A DNA stretch of 64,000 bases from Ornithodoros turicata (lineage: Eukaryota > Arthropoda > Arachnida > Ixodida > Argasidae). Numbering within the stretch: the stretch's first letter is position 1; the number at the start of each line of letters is the position of its first letter. The notes under the pieces were generated by a model. The model saw only the letters and a list, made by a program, of their open reading frames with translations. It made no database searches and had not been told where the DNA came from. The stretch is taken from contig NC_088204.1 in the NCBI RefSeq assembly GCF_037126465.1, positions 77,809,807 to 77,873,806 of the forward strand. The letters are read 5' to 3'. A program made the translations under genes and the position numbers. Below are positions 23,701 to 35,500 of this stretch, piece after piece.

Positions 23701-24647
23701 GTTTTTTCCTTTGAATAAATGTATATTCCTGCCCCGGTCAATTATCATTAATTTGAGTAAATTCGGCACACTCTTCACATTCGCTGGGTAAAGAAGTGAC
23801 CTTTACTTGGCAAATTTCCGAGTACATAACGAGAAGATAGAGAGGTAGCAAGCGAGCTGGTGGTATGGATTCATAACTTAAGAACCCGAGACTAGGGGAC
23901 AAGAGGGTACAGTTTACAAAAATTTACATAATTAAACTTAGGTTGCATGACATGCACATCACGAGGTGGCAAAGATCTAGTAAGAACAAATGCCGTGTAC
24001 CGCATAATTCTATGTGGGGTAGTTTTCTTCTTTTTTTTTTTTTTTCAGTTCAATGACACGTTTTCTGGGACACCCTATAGATGGTCGAATTCACACAGGA
24101 GATCACCAAGCCTACCGGTCCGTGTCTATAGTAGCTTTGAAGCCATTAATATTACAAATCGGCCCAGCAAGTTTTGCGCAGAAATATGCTAGGTGTAATA
24201 CTAATAGAGTAAAAATCTGACCCAGAGACAGGTTTAGAGAGTCATTAGCGAATACGTCGAAAGCAACACCAGGGGCAGACAGGAAATGTCGAACTTTCAA
24301 CTTTTCATCATATGATTAGAGGTTGAAATAACTTTTCGTAAGTTTCAGCGCAACGCAGAACGAAGAAATCGTTTGATTGGAGTCGTTTTGATTGCGTAAA
24401 CGGAAAGATTCCCTGACATCGCTTTTGTGAGATTCCCCTATGATACTTGTGTACAAATAAACGACGCTTAACACGAACCGGTGCACCGTACCAAATCAGC
24501 ACTGTTTCCAGGAACACGCCGATTAAACGAAGTAATTGTGTGCTCCCAGTCACCCGTACTCTTGCACAATAGCAGTAGTGAACAGGCTCGGCGAAAATAT
24601 TAGATAAACTACAATGCGATTGTGATCGGCGGCATGTTCTGTGCCGT
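20736..24647. other. Gene-free stretch with small repeats
   Basis: Contents noted: a GGGCCCGGGC-rich segment (21640-21720); a direct repeat of an approximately 35-bp unit containing ACATATTTCGTTC and CGTGAGA (21965-22075); a GGCCGGCGGAC segment near 22808; and AACCCGAGACTAGGGGACA at about 23882, which recurs at about 37825. Open frames here lack domains or splice structure. No gene called. Confidence 0.4.
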
Positions 24648-24649
24648 GG

Positions 24650-24803
24650 CCCAAGCAGCACAATGTACTGAAAGTCGAGTGCAATAGGGGTGGACGGTAT
24701 GTGTCTTATCGATGTTCCTTAGTTTCACGTGTCTGTTCAAGGCCTTCCACCTACCCGTCTACCCCTATTGCACCCGACTTTCAGTACATTTCGCTGCTTC
24801 GGG
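24650..24803. mobile_element. Palindromic MITE CCCAAGCAGC (copy 1), 2-bp target duplication GG
   Basis: The whole 154 bp is one long imperfect palindrome: CCCAAGCAGCACAATGTACT at the left, complement at the right, with GTGCAATAGGGGTGGACGG in each arm. GG flanks both sides (24648-24649 and 24804-24805). No coding capacity. Confidence 0.9.
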
Positions 24804-25649
24804 GGCTGTCCAGTTGTCGATGTGTAGCGCAAAGAGATTGTCATGTTGTATGCCGTTCGTAAACAAGTTGCTCTTGTCTGATTCCTTCATAGCTCGAATT
24901 TATTCGGGCATTGCGGAAGGTGGCAGTGCAAAACAGCCGATATCGCACTTGCGGAAAGCATTCGTACGGCTGCGTTCAGTATGCTTTACTCAAACTAACT
25001 CCACGCATGCGCAGATGGCTCGTCATGTTTGTCAACAGCTGGTCAACAGTAAAGTGGTCTATACATTTTAAACGAACGAAGAGATCACGTCTCTCCGTGC
25101 GCGTTTGCGCTGCTGTCGGTCGGTATTCCGGAACTTTTCTTTCGCGCTTTTTTTTTTAACTGGGAAAAAAAGAAAAAGAACCGAGAGGAGGTACGGTAAT
25201 CGCGCATAAGAGAATCGAAGACCCCCTTCTACCCCTCTACAACTCCGCCATTGACAGTTTTGCTACAATTCCCTGCAGTTACAACCATCGCCAATTAATT
25301 TCAATTAACGAATTCATTAATTAACCAGCAAACAAACCATAGACTGAGTGGGCTGATGGACGCTTACTAGCATTACGCGCTGAGCCTCGTTCAAATGCAA
25401 CGCACCATTTTTGGTTTTAAAAAAAATTTGACTCATTTTAAATGAAATGCCCTGCGATAATAGAGAAAACAAAAAAGTGTCCGAGTTATGACGGCATTGA
25501 AAATTCATTTGTACCAGCCATACTCGTCTAAAATGTCTGGCATTTGAAAGCGACCAAGCAGTTTGAAGAATCCTTATCAAGCTCGTCACGCGGTGCCCGT
25601 TATCACCAATCGAAAGGAAGCGACCCTCGATAAGTGTTCGCTCTCTCCT

Positions 25650-25802
25650 CCCAAGCAGCACAATCTACTGAAAGTCGAGTGCAATAGGGGTGGACGGGTG
25701 GGTGGAAGGCCTTGAACAGACTCCTGAAACTAAAGTACATTGATAAGACACATACCGTCCACCCCTATTGCACTCGACTTTCGGTACATTGTGCTGCTTG
25801 GG
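25650..25802. mobile_element. Palindromic MITE CCCAAGCAGC (copy 2), target duplication CT
   Basis: Same family, in the opposite internal orientation (the GGTGGAAGGCCTTGAACAG side comes first). CT flanks at 25648-25649 and 25803-25804. Confidence 0.9.
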
Positions 25803-25942
25803 CTGTCCTCTTTCTTTCTTCCCGGTTTCATGCCTCCTCTCACCTATACACGTGTAAAAACGTAAAGTTGTCTTACTTGCACAACACGTGCTATTAGGCT
25901 AAGCGCACTTTAGGGAGAAGTGTCCGCGAATCTTGGGCCATG

Positions 25943-25974
25943 GCCTCCTGTATACTGATCAGTATACAGGAGGC
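25943..25974. repeat. Perfect 32-bp palindrome
   Basis: GCCTCCTGTATACTGA is followed directly by its exact complement, with no spacer. The flanks (GGGCCATG and CTATGCTTGGG) extend the symmetry imperfectly. It may be the fused ends of a small transposon, or a footprint. Confidence 0.85.
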
Positions 25975-25989
25975 TATGCTTGGGCATGA

Positions 25990-26935
25990 AAGGTTCGGTT
26001 CCGGTTCAGCTCCGGAGTTCACATATATCGGTTCGATTAACCGGTTCAGAGGCTGTAAACCGGTTCGGAACCGGTTCGAGCTTCTAAATTATGCTACAAA
26101 ATTATAAGGTAGCCATTAAAAATGACAAAAGATGTCTGAGTTACGCGCTTTATGGATTTATTTCTGTTTTTCGACCAGACCAGGCAGACCGCTCGAATCC
26201 CCAGCTCAATCCCCCCCCCCCCCCCGCGAGGATATGATTTCAATTGCGAAAAACAACAAAAGTATAACGATATGCCTAGTATATTATAATGATATAGTAG
26301 CCTTGGAAAGTATTTCTCTATGTTGCATCTTAACATGGCAAATGAACTAGTCACAATTGCGCAAATGAAGTTCCAAGGGCACATCGAAGTCTCAAGACTG
26401 CCTCCTTGGCCGTGACTAGATTGATGCACTAACATAGTTGGCGGGATTTCACTCACCGAAACTTGCATTCACCTCCGTGTGCTTGCTTTCGCCTTCTTTC
26501 GGTATGCGTTCTGACAGACTTCAGTGCAGCGCAGCCTTATTGAACATAGCGGTTCTTTGGCTACGTTTTCAATGTTCAACATGATGTTGTTACAATGCAC
26601 TGCTGCTGCAAACTTTCGAATGCAGGAATGACAAAACATGTTTCGTGTATAAGCGGTGGCGGGAGGACAACTTCCTTCGCCCTTGGCCTTGTATGTCCCG
26701 CGCTACCGAATGGACCGCCTTATCTGGAGTATTATGACCCATAAAACGGATGCCGCCACCAGACGTTGGGATAGATAACAGGCGGATAGATAACACGCCC
26801 CAACCCGAACCGAACCGGTAACCGAAGTTTTTAGATCGGTTCGGTTGCGGTACAGCTCCAAGATGGCGCTAGTAATTACGGTTCAGTTCCAGCTAAAATA
26901 ACGGTTAATTCCGGTTTCGGTTCGGTTCGACGCTC
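25990..26935. repeat. Element bounded by CCGGTTCGG-rich sequence
   Basis: 25993-26085 and 26795-26935 are both dense in (A)CCGGTTCGG and GGTTC motifs, while the 700 bp between them are not. This suggests two related ends of one element, but I cannot define exact termini. The interior has a run of about 17 C (26211-26227). Confidence 0.4.
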
Positions 26936-27698
26936 TGCCTACCGCGCAGAGTACTTGCAATAAGGTTCGCTGCAAATTATATCAAATTTCACAAGTCAAG
27001 CGTAATGGAAGAGCTGGCCGCACCAGTGCGGCCTACGTTTCCATTTTTTATTTCTGCTTCTAAACTAATCTATCTCCGATTTTTTTTGTTTTTAACCAGC
27101 GCTGCTTCATGTCAATATCATCAGCTTCCGGTTCCTTTCACTGCTTTTCATTGTTTTATGCTCTTCCATTCCTCCAGCAACACTGCTGCATGTTCACCAA
27201 CAATATGAAACAAACTTCGGCACCTCATACAGTTGTGTCACCACTAGTGCAAGATGTGGTGCTACCCCCCGAACGCGGGAGTCTCGCTTGACACCATTGC
27301 CATATACGAGCCCTCACGAACGGGAGTTTGACATATCGTTGTGTTTTATTTCTCGTCAACGCTGGCATGTGCCGCGGGAACGGCTTACTATTCTGTCCTC
27401 ATTTCGTCATGTTCCCGTTTGATAACAGGCCACCGCAGCACGTGATGCCCTACAGCACCGCGTGCACTATAGGCCTTGTTCCACAGAGGTCCTTGGGTCG
27501 CGCATCACAGCTTGTTGACATACGCGTTTCTCTTACGATTGATGAGCCAGCGGTCGTTCTTCACCCGTCGTTTTCATACCTCCCGCAGCTGGACTACGTC
27601 TAGCTCGTCTAGCTCTAGCTACGTCTAGCAGCTGGACTACTACAGCTACGTCTATTGGAAGCAAGCCTGTAAATTACATTACGACGGTGTACTCAATA

Positions 27699-27863
27699 GT
27701 GAGTTTTAGTATAACGTACACAGTCGCCTTTGCGTACGTAACGGATAGCGTGGTGGTTCTGCGCAATGCGCAAAGCTCTGCTTGTGTCTTTAGCGTGCGC
27801 GGAACTAGCAACGCTGTCGCTTACGTACGCAAAGGCGATAGCGTACGATGTACTAAAACTCTG
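27699..27863. mobile_element. Palindromic MITE GAGTTTTAGTATA (copy 1), TA site
   Basis: Inverted arms carry GAGTTTTAGTATAACGTAC, GCCTTTGCGTACGTA and TTCTGCGCAATGCGC-like segments. TA flanks both sides. Three related copies sit at 54408-54962. Confidence 0.8.
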
Positions 27864-29928
27864 TAATAAGTAAAGTAGGTGGCGCCGAACTACCGCTGAA
27901 GGATCACAAGGATACGTGATCTTCTTATTCGTGACTGTTTTCTTTTTCTTTTTTTCTTTTTTCTGTTTTTGTAGCCGCTGCTGTAATATTGTTTCATTAA
28001 CTACGCGTGCTTTTATTGCCAAGATACAGCGCAGCAAATAATTCCTTCTTTTCGGTATGGCGGAAGACACTGAAGCGTAAATGTAGCGTTCAGGAGCTGG
28101 AACTAGTACGGAGGGTAAGCTGGGACAAGTTTCGTCATTGGAGCACCTAGAAACTTGTAGAAAATCCGTTGCTCAGGGATGGTGTACCACGAAGATCTGG
28201 TTTTCCGTAACAGGTGCTTACAGGAGCCTGGAGACAGAGCAAGCTTCCTCGAATTGGCCTTGCTCGCGTTCTCCTGAGAGCAAGGGGGTTTCGGTGTCGG
28301 ATGATTTGCATAGCAATATCCGGCCATGGATATCACAGGGCATATCCTTCTTTCAGAATTTAAAGATACGGCTTCAAATAATGAATGTCCCAATTCAATC
28401 GCTAAATTTATTAAACTCCCCTAACACCCAAAGTTGTTTCTAAGTTGTTGTTTCTAAGTTTTCTAATGAATGAATAGTTATGATTCATTAGCATTCATTC
28501 AGTAGCTATATCATATCGGTCACAGAATCCAGGTCTCGAGAGCGTATAACACAACCGCAAAAACAAAAAAACTTCTCTGCTGCTCTGATTGCTGTTTAAA
28601 GAAAACTAATCGGTGACCGTTAAGTTTAAAGTCCATGTTTATTCGCTTCTACTAATATAATACAGTTATTAATGAATTTAGATTGACTACAGAGCGCACC
28701 AAAGAAAGTTCACCTAGTACATCCGCTAGCTCCGTCGTGCCGGGGCCACCTATGCTAACAACGCTGAGCTCTTCAAGCCATAGGCATCACCGAGTCCTCC
28801 GTGTTGTCGCTAACATCACGTTCAATGCAATAGACCCCTACCTGGTTATAAACAAATGACGTCATCATGACGTTCGACAACGCCGCGAAATTGGTAGTTG
28901 AACTACGTTCAAAGCTAGCGGCGAACAAGGCCGCGCTCGAAAGCCACGGTTTTGATTACGATGGTCTCTGAAAAGGACGCGACCTTCGGTCCTACTTTTC
29001 TTTCTATAGGAGGCAGCGGACAATCGCCCATTCGTGGAACCCAGCCCTCCCCTTCCGATCTCTACCAACGGTCTGTCCGCCAACGTCATGGTGACGTTAG
29101 TCAGGTACTCTGTCATGCTGGCACCCACGCCACGAAACCAAATACGGGCCGGCCGGCACATCTGTAGGTAGCCGTAGCTGAAAACAGCTGCGAATCATTA
29201 CCTGACAATTCACAATGTTTTGGCACGGTCGACGAGCGAACATAAGAGGTCCGACCAAATGTTACTGACCTGTCATGCTGCGCAGTCTACCAGGTCATTG
29301 GACGAACATTCTGCACTAAATACTTGTGGAAAGCAACAGAACCCTGACAAATGGCTTTCACTTTTGGAACGGGAATGGAGCCTCTAGTATACTACGCTCT
29401 AGGTATCAATCATTTAAAGTATGGTTGTTGTTGTAGTCTGTATATAACGCAGACAGTAGTCTGGGTTATGGTAGTGCATGTCTATACGCAACAGTCGCTT
29501 CCGTGTCTCACTGTTGCCGGAAGCACCAAACACGTTGAGCCGGTTACAACCAGTGACCCAATGATTTCTGACATAATGGTGGCTGAAACGGTGCAAAAAT
29601 CCTAATCCTACATAATGGCAGCGATAAACTTCGCTAATCTCAAGCGACCTGTAGGCGCTCCCTATGTTGTTCCAATAAACCAGGTGCCAGTGCAACACTG
29701 ACCGTCTGTTTCCTGTTGCTTCGACATTTTTCAAGTGAAGCCACTCGCACTGTTTTTGCACACTGCCAAGCTATGAATGTTCCATCGGATGTTCCATCAA
29801 AGATCCTTCCTTCCCATGTTGTTGCACCACATAGAACTGTCCTTTTTGTCACGCAGAGCACGAGATTCAGCAAACGACGCTGGAGACCTGTGGAGTACCA
29901 CTTCGTAAAACTTCCTCAAAAGCACGTA
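27864..29928. other. Gene-free stretch
   Basis: The minus frame 28103-28393 and the frames around 28865-29165 and 29351-29873 show no recognisable domain, signal peptide or repeat structure. Nothing called. Confidence 0.4.
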
Positions 29929-29930
29929 TA

Positions 29931-30467
29931 CACTCTAAGAAAAAAAGGAGTAAAACGAGGAGTAATTGCAGCTTCTACTCCCCCAGTCTGCAATTATACT
30001 CCCCATTTTAGTCCCCAAACCCGACATTTAGTCCCGACATTTACTCCCCAGGACTGCAAATTGTCACTAAACTTCGCGAATGGTCTCCTGAATGCAAAAG
30101 TCTACGTAAATATTTGCCCTTGGTCAATTTGAACGGCATAAGGCTGTATAACTCAGACAACGTAGCAATTTTCCAGCCACACGCAGAGTAAGAAACAGTT
30201 AGCGCATCTTTCTTCGCAAATTGTGCCCTAGTATGGCGCAAGATTTTATATCACTCGATATATCACGGTTGACGGTTTGCTTCAAAGTATTTTCATGCAT
30301 GCGCACCAATTATGTACCTGGGACCCTTACAACAGCGCGTGAAATACGGTCTTCGCTCTGTGACATTCATTTACTCCCGTGCATTTACTCCCGAAAGGGA
30401 CTATTTTTTGTGGCAATGCAATTACTCCCCAAAAGGAGTAAAAGTACTCCTTTTTTTTCTTAGAGTG
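29931..30467. mobile_element. MITE with CACTCTAAG termini, TA site
   Basis: The ends CACTCTAAGAAAAAAAGGAG are near-perfect inverted repeats, flanked by TA at 29929-29930 and 30468-30469. Subterminal parts are rich in TACTCCC/GGGAGTA repeats. No coding frame. The CACTCTTA/CACTCTAA end and TA site are shared with the element at 46606. Confidence 0.8.
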
Positions 30468-30804
30468 TAGGTCGTGCTCAAACTGAGGTGCTATTGCTTG
30501 GTTCATGGCCAAGTCCAGTCCACAAACGCTCTGTCCTAAAAGCACTCCTAATGCATCATGGACGGTGTAGGACTTCCGTCCTCACTGTGAGGCCACTCAC
30601 TACTACATTTCACTTCATTACCAGCAGGCAGCAGCCATGAGGCTGGGTTTAATTCGCCTCGCCCTGTGGCGATGAACCCCCCCCCCCACACACACACACA
30701 CTCATTATCATTTCAATAAAGCTGTGGCATTCTTCTGCCATTAAAGAAGATCATGCAGGGCTACAGGGGGGTAGATAACTATATGCGTGCTAATTCAGAT
30801 CTAG

Positions 30805-30959
30805 CCTAAGCAGCCCAATGTACTGAAAGTCGAGTGCAATAGGGGTGCGCGGGTAGGGTAGGAAGGCCTCGAACAGATTCGTGAAACTAAAGGACATTGA
30901 TAAGACACATGCCGTCCACCCCTATTGCACTCGACTTTCAGTACATTGTGCTGCTTGGG
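30805..30959. mobile_element. Palindromic MITE CCCAAGCAGC (copy 3), target duplication AG
   Basis: Inserted between GATCTAG and ATTCCCAAT. The duplicated promoter unit at about 31895 reads GATCTAGATTCCC without it, so the 2-bp AG duplication is shown directly by an empty site. Confidence 0.92.
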
Positions 30960-31203
30960 AGATTCCCAATTTCTTCGTCCAAACCCGTGCTTTCCTGTTT
31001 ATCATTTTCTTTCCCTTCGTTGTTGCGAATTTAAACCCTCAAAAAGTATTTTCGCTTTCCCTCCCTATCAAAAGAGAGAGGGATGTGCCATGTTCCGTTG
31101 GCCGCGCGTTCCATTGTGCGAGTTACATAAATGTGGGTGTTGGACCACGTAGCCAGTGGTTGCACGAAAAAGGGTCACAGGTGTCCTCGCTTTCCGCGCC
31201 CCC

Positions 31204-31239
31204 TTTTTAAAGTACCGCGTGATCCTTAAATTGTTGAGT
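31204..31239 (+). promoter_or_regulatory. Core promoter of alternative first exon 1a (TATA-like plus weakened initiator)
   Basis: TTTTTAAAG at 31204-31212 lies about 30 bp before TGAGT at 31235-31239. The sister promoter reads TTTTAAAATA and TCAGT. The arthropod initiator consensus is TCAGT, so this copy has lost its best-conserved base. Confidence 0.5.
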
Positions 31240-31264
31240 TGAACGTCGAGAGACAGACATCGTT

Positions 31265-31433
31265 ATGGCGCTGCCCCTTCGCTACGTCATACTGCTAGTA
31301 GCAGTACTATGCGTACTACTTCCCTTGGAAGTTGACGGAGCAAAGAAAACCAAACCAACCAAGAAACCTAAGAAGACGAAGGCACCAAAAATGCCCAAGA
31401 AACCGAAAGTGCCCAAGGTGAAGAAGATAAAAG
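31265..31433 (+). CDS. Alternative first exon 1a: signal peptide and Lys-rich N-terminus
   Basis: The ATG follows a short leader shared with exon 1b (ACAGACATCGTT). It encodes MALPLRYVILLVAVLCVLL, a clear signal peptide probably cut after VDG, and then repeated KKPK/KAPK units. The donor AAAAG/GTATCT leaves phase 1, matching the mucin exon at 38433. It is six codons longer than exon 1b. Two nested MITEs begin 27 bp past the donor. It may be a second promoter of gene B or a decayed duplicate. Confidence 0.65.
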
Positions 31434-31460
31434 GTATCTACACGTTTATTTTTTTCTGTG

Positions 31461-31768
31461 CCCAAGCAGCACAATGTGCTGAAAGTCCCCAAGCAGCACA
31501 ATGCACTGAAGGTCGAGTGCAATAGGGGTGGTCGGTATGTGTCTTATCAGCGCTCTTTAGCTTCACGAGTCTGTTCAAGGCCTTCCACCTACCCGTCCAC
31601 CCCTATTGCACTCGACTTTCAGTACATTGTGCTGCTTGGGTCGAGTGCAATAGGGGTGGACGGGTATGTGGAAGACCTTGAACAGACTCTTGAAAATAAG
31701 GAACATTGATAAGACACATACCGTCCACCCCTATTGCACTCGACGTTCAGTACATTGTGCTGCTTGGG
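31461..31768. mobile_element. Palindromic MITE CCCAAGCAGC (copy 4, outer, interrupted), target duplication TG
   Basis: The copy begins CCCAAGCAGCACAATGTGCT, is split after 31487 by copy 5, and resumes at 31641 through GCTGCTTGGG at 31768. TG flanks both sides (31459-31460 and 31769-31770). The homologous intron after exon 1b lacks it. Confidence 0.9.
31488..31640. mobile_element. Palindromic MITE CCCAAGCAGC (copy 5, nested), target duplication TC
   Basis: Complete copy inserted inside copy 4. TC is found on both sides (31486-31487 and 31641-31642), and removing the insert plus one TC restores the normal MITE arm GAAAGTCGAGTGC. This shows two activity periods. Confidence 0.92.
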
Positions 31769-32376
31769 TGGTCACGTCATACGATAATTATTTCCCAACA
31801 CCCTTTTAGCTACGCGTGTCTCATAACTCAGATAAGACTTGTCTGTACCAGGACTACAGGTAGATAACCATATGTGTGCTAATTCAGATCTAGATTCCCA
31901 ATTTCTTCGTCCAACCTCGTGCTTTCCTTTTTATCATTTTCTTTCCCCTCGTTGTTGCCAATTTGAACCCTCAAAAATTATTTTCGCTTTTCTTCCCCTG
32001 CCTAAAGATGTGCCATGTTCCCATGAGCGCTGCTAGCTTTCGCTTCCTGTGTGGGACTGTCCTGAACGCTTTCCTTCTCTCTCCCTCCCTCCTTATTAAT
32101 TGATTTCTATCTACGTTTCTAATTTATCATTTCTTCTAATTACTGGCTCTCTATCCTTTCTCTTTTACTCGCCCCTTCTCCCCCTTCCTTTTTCACAAGG
32201 AAGTGAAACTTGCCGCCTTGTCTGAGCAGGCAGACCTCACTCCTTCCTTATAACGTCCTTATAACATCGCACCACCACCACAATCACTGTGCGCTTTACA
32301 TAAACGTGGGTGTTTGACCACGTCGTCGCTGGTTGCACGAAAGAGGGTCACAGGTGCCTTCGCTTTCCGCGCCCCA

Positions 32377-32407
32377 TTTTAAAATAGTAACCTTCAAATG
32401 GGTCAGT
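32377..32407 (+). promoter_or_regulatory. Core promoter of first exon 1b (TATA box plus TCAGT initiator)
   Basis: TTTTAAAATA at 32377-32386 and TCAGT at 32403-32407 are spaced by about 26 bp, the expected TATA-to-initiator distance. Starting at the A of TCAGT gives a leader of about 28 nt before ATG at 32433. Confidence 0.65.
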
Positions 32408-32432
32408 TGAACAACGAGATACAGACATCGTT

Positions 32433-32583
32433 ATGGCGCTGCCCCTTCCCTACGTCATACTGCTAGTAGCAGTACTATGCGTACTACTTCCCTTGGAAGT
32501 TGACGGAGCAAAGAAACCCAAACCAAGCAAGAAACCGAAAAAGACGAAGGCATCGAAAATGCCCAAGATGAAGAAGAGCAAAT
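32433..32583 (+). CDS. Gene B first exon 1b: signal peptide and Lys-rich segment
   Basis: It encodes MALPLPYVILLVAVLCVLL, PLEVDG, then KKPKPSKKPKKTK and further basic residues. The signal peptide is predicted to end near VDG. The donor is AAAT/GTATCT with a T at -1, weaker than in exon 1a, and leaves phase 1. Splicing to 38433 makes a Tyr codon at the junction (Asp from exon 1a). Confidence 0.72.
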
Positions 32584-35500
32584 GTATCTACGCGTTTATT
32601 TTCTTCCGCTGTCACGTCATACAATAATTACGAGGGGTGTCCAGGTCAAACCGGGACTTTTCATTTTTCGCAGAAGTAAAAGGGATTTACAGGCGAGAAA
32701 TTAGTTCCTTTTCTCTTTTTTTTTTCAACGTAATCTCCAGCTGCACTAATGCACTTGTCCCAGCGTTTCCCGTGGGCTTGGATGCCAGCAGCGTAGAAAT
32801 CCTTACCGGCGCGTAGCAGCCATGATCGAACCGCACTCTTGACCTCGTCGACGCAGCTGAAGTGGCGGGCCTCAAAGAACGCCTTCAGTGGTCCGAAGAG
32901 ATTGGAATCGCTGGGGGCGAGGTTTGGCCTGCAAGAAGGATGTGGCAGCAACTCCCAGCCAGGTTCCTCTAAGATGCGTGTCTTGAGATGCGCGGTATGC
33001 GGGCGTGCATTGCACTGTAGGAGGAGGACTAGGTGATGAGGCCCTGCCGCTTTGGCTTCCGCGCCTTATGCACGTCCCTGAGAACCCTGCAGTGGCAGTG
33101 GTAACTATTGACAGTAGTACCACTGGGCAGAAAATGAACATGAACAACGGCAGCCTTGTCCCAGAGAACCGTGGCCATGACCTTACCGGCAGACGGGATG
33201 CTTCGAAACTTCTTGGGAGCTGGCGAGCCCGGATGCTTCCACTGTTTTGATGCGCGTTAAGACTCAGGAGTGAAATGATGCACCTGGGTTTCATCGCACA
33301 TGATGATCCGATCAAGGAACGGCTGTCCTTCAGTGTAGAAACGGTACTTTAGCTCTTGGGATATTTCCAGTCTTCTCTGCCGGTTAAACACGGAGAGCTG
33401 CCTCGGGGCCCAACGAGCACTATCCGAAACCTGAGGTGTTCATGAATGATAGTGTTCAACGTTCCCACACAAAGGTACGTCTTTCGAGCCAGTTCGTGAC
33501 ACGTTATCCGTCGCTCCTTGAGGATCAGGCGCTCCACAAGTTAGATGTTCTCAGGAACTCCGACACTGGGCTCTGAATCGCCCGGCAGGGATCGTCCTGC
33601 ACTGATGTACGGCCGTCTCGGAACCGTTTGCACCAGTCAAACGCTTTGCTGCGGCTAAGTGTGTCGTGGCCATACTGAGCCTGAAGTATCCTGTGAATTT
33701 CAGTTGACTTTACGCATTCATTCACGAGAAACTTCGTGACTATTGCGACTTTCCCCTCGTTGACAATGAATGACAGACTTGTCTGTACCAGGAGAACAGA
33801 AGAAGAAAGAAGAGAAAGGAGACAATAGCTAGTTGCGCGTCAGGTGCGTCTCAGACATACTACTTACAGTATCATGTTTTAAAGTAGCACAGAAGTCATT
33901 TTTAACACCTTGTTTTTTTTGTTTTTTTTGTATAACACTGCCACGTTTATGTGAGCTTTTTTTGTGTGTGTGTGTTCTTTTTTTGGGGAACAAATACTGT
34001 ACATCAAAACCTATCCCGCTATTCGGTAAAACGACACACACACTTTTATGAGAAGTATTAATCTGAATTTTTTTCTTTTTTTGGATGGCCCTCTGTACTC
34101 CTTTAAGCACAGACCAGGACGACATACGACATAATGACAGTGGTCCGCAGATGCGCTCCACTGGTCTGCTGGATAGGCCAAATGGCGTTACCATGATCAT
34201 GGCTACTGAACTCCTCCGCTTCACTCTCTGCTGTCTGCTAAACTCGCTATGGTTAGAGCTGACAAGTTGCGTGGCCCTGAGCAGACGATTGGTCGCATCA
34301 GTCTCTTCTGGAAAGAACGACAGCCGAAAGTACTATGGTGCTGTGATCTTAAAGTAAAGGAACTCCTGCTAAGGCAGCGTTTGAACTATGTTAGAGACGT
34401 GCTGCGGCATGCGGACTTATCTTCCAGCTCCTACAAAATGTGCTAAAGCTGCACGAGACAGCGTACGGAAAGGTACTATGACATTTCCGAAACACCCCAT
34501 TTCTTTCTTTCCTTCTGTTTTTTTTTTTTTTTTCAGACGGTTTTTCCCGTGGAGGAGCTGGTGCATTTGGAACGTTTCCCGATTAAAATGCGCTGGATTT
34601 TAAGCACGCGCGGTTAATATCGTCCCCTGGAACCCTCCTCCATGTTCCTCTTCCACTTTTGACTTCCGCTTTTTGACTACTACAGGCGTGGCCCGATGTA
34701 GCCTGTTGGGGTGTAATGTAATGTTGGGTTAGCGCAAGCGTTAGGCAATCGTGAGCGCTCCATTCCGTGAGCAGTGCCATCGTCGGTGACTATCGTGCAC
34801 AGCGGCGTCAGGGTCAAGTTTCTCCGCACAGCGCTTATGCCAATGCTCGCCGTGGGGACTCGCCAGGTGTATCAGCGTCGTGTAACTTCGGTACTTCGCT
34901 TAAGTCCTCTCGTGAGAAATGCGTTCGCTTGTCGAACGTAAAACATGGTTATGTGTATTCAGGAACGCCTCTTCTGTCAAAGAAAATCCTTTTATCTCCG
35001 GTCTTTTCTGGAACGAGGTGGAGTGGAGATGCCCAAGTGCTGGATGACTGTCGAATCAGTCCGCGGTCCAGCATATGCTGAAATTTCTGCCGAGCGACGC
35101 GAAGCTTCTCAGGAGCGAGGCAGCGAGCTCGAGCGTATATACCGGAGGCCCTGTCGTAGGAATGTGATGCTGGACGTCGTGCTTGACTGGGCGTTCGGTG
35201 TTGGGGACAGCGCTGGGCGGACCAGTTCGGGACTTAGCAGCGATGGTGCAGACGGAATGCCATGCACTCTAAGGTTCGTCTGTGTGTCCAAAAGGCGGCG
35301 TCTGTTCATGTCGACGAGAATGCGAAAATGTGCCAAAAAGTCGGCGCCAAGGATGGGATGCTCAACCTGGGCAACGAGGAACACCCATTGAAAGTTTCGA
35401 AGGAGACCAAGGTCAAGGGTACCCAAGCGCTCGCCGTATGTGGGGATCGGACAGCCGTTGGCAGCTTTGACGGTGGAGGCGATGCAAATTTTCCTGTCGC

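Larger units (their letters stand above)
30757..33800 (+). repeat. Tandem duplication of promoter and first exon of gene B
   Basis: Unit 1 (about 30757-31855) and unit 2 (about 31856-33800) align from GTAGATAAC through GATTCCCAATTTCTTCGTCC, the promoter, the first exon and its 5' intron end, to CTTGTCTGTACCAGG. Unit 1 gained MITEs at 30805 and 31461, and unit 2 gained a mariner at 32631. At each of these sites the other unit shows the uninterrupted sequence. Confidence 0.85.
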
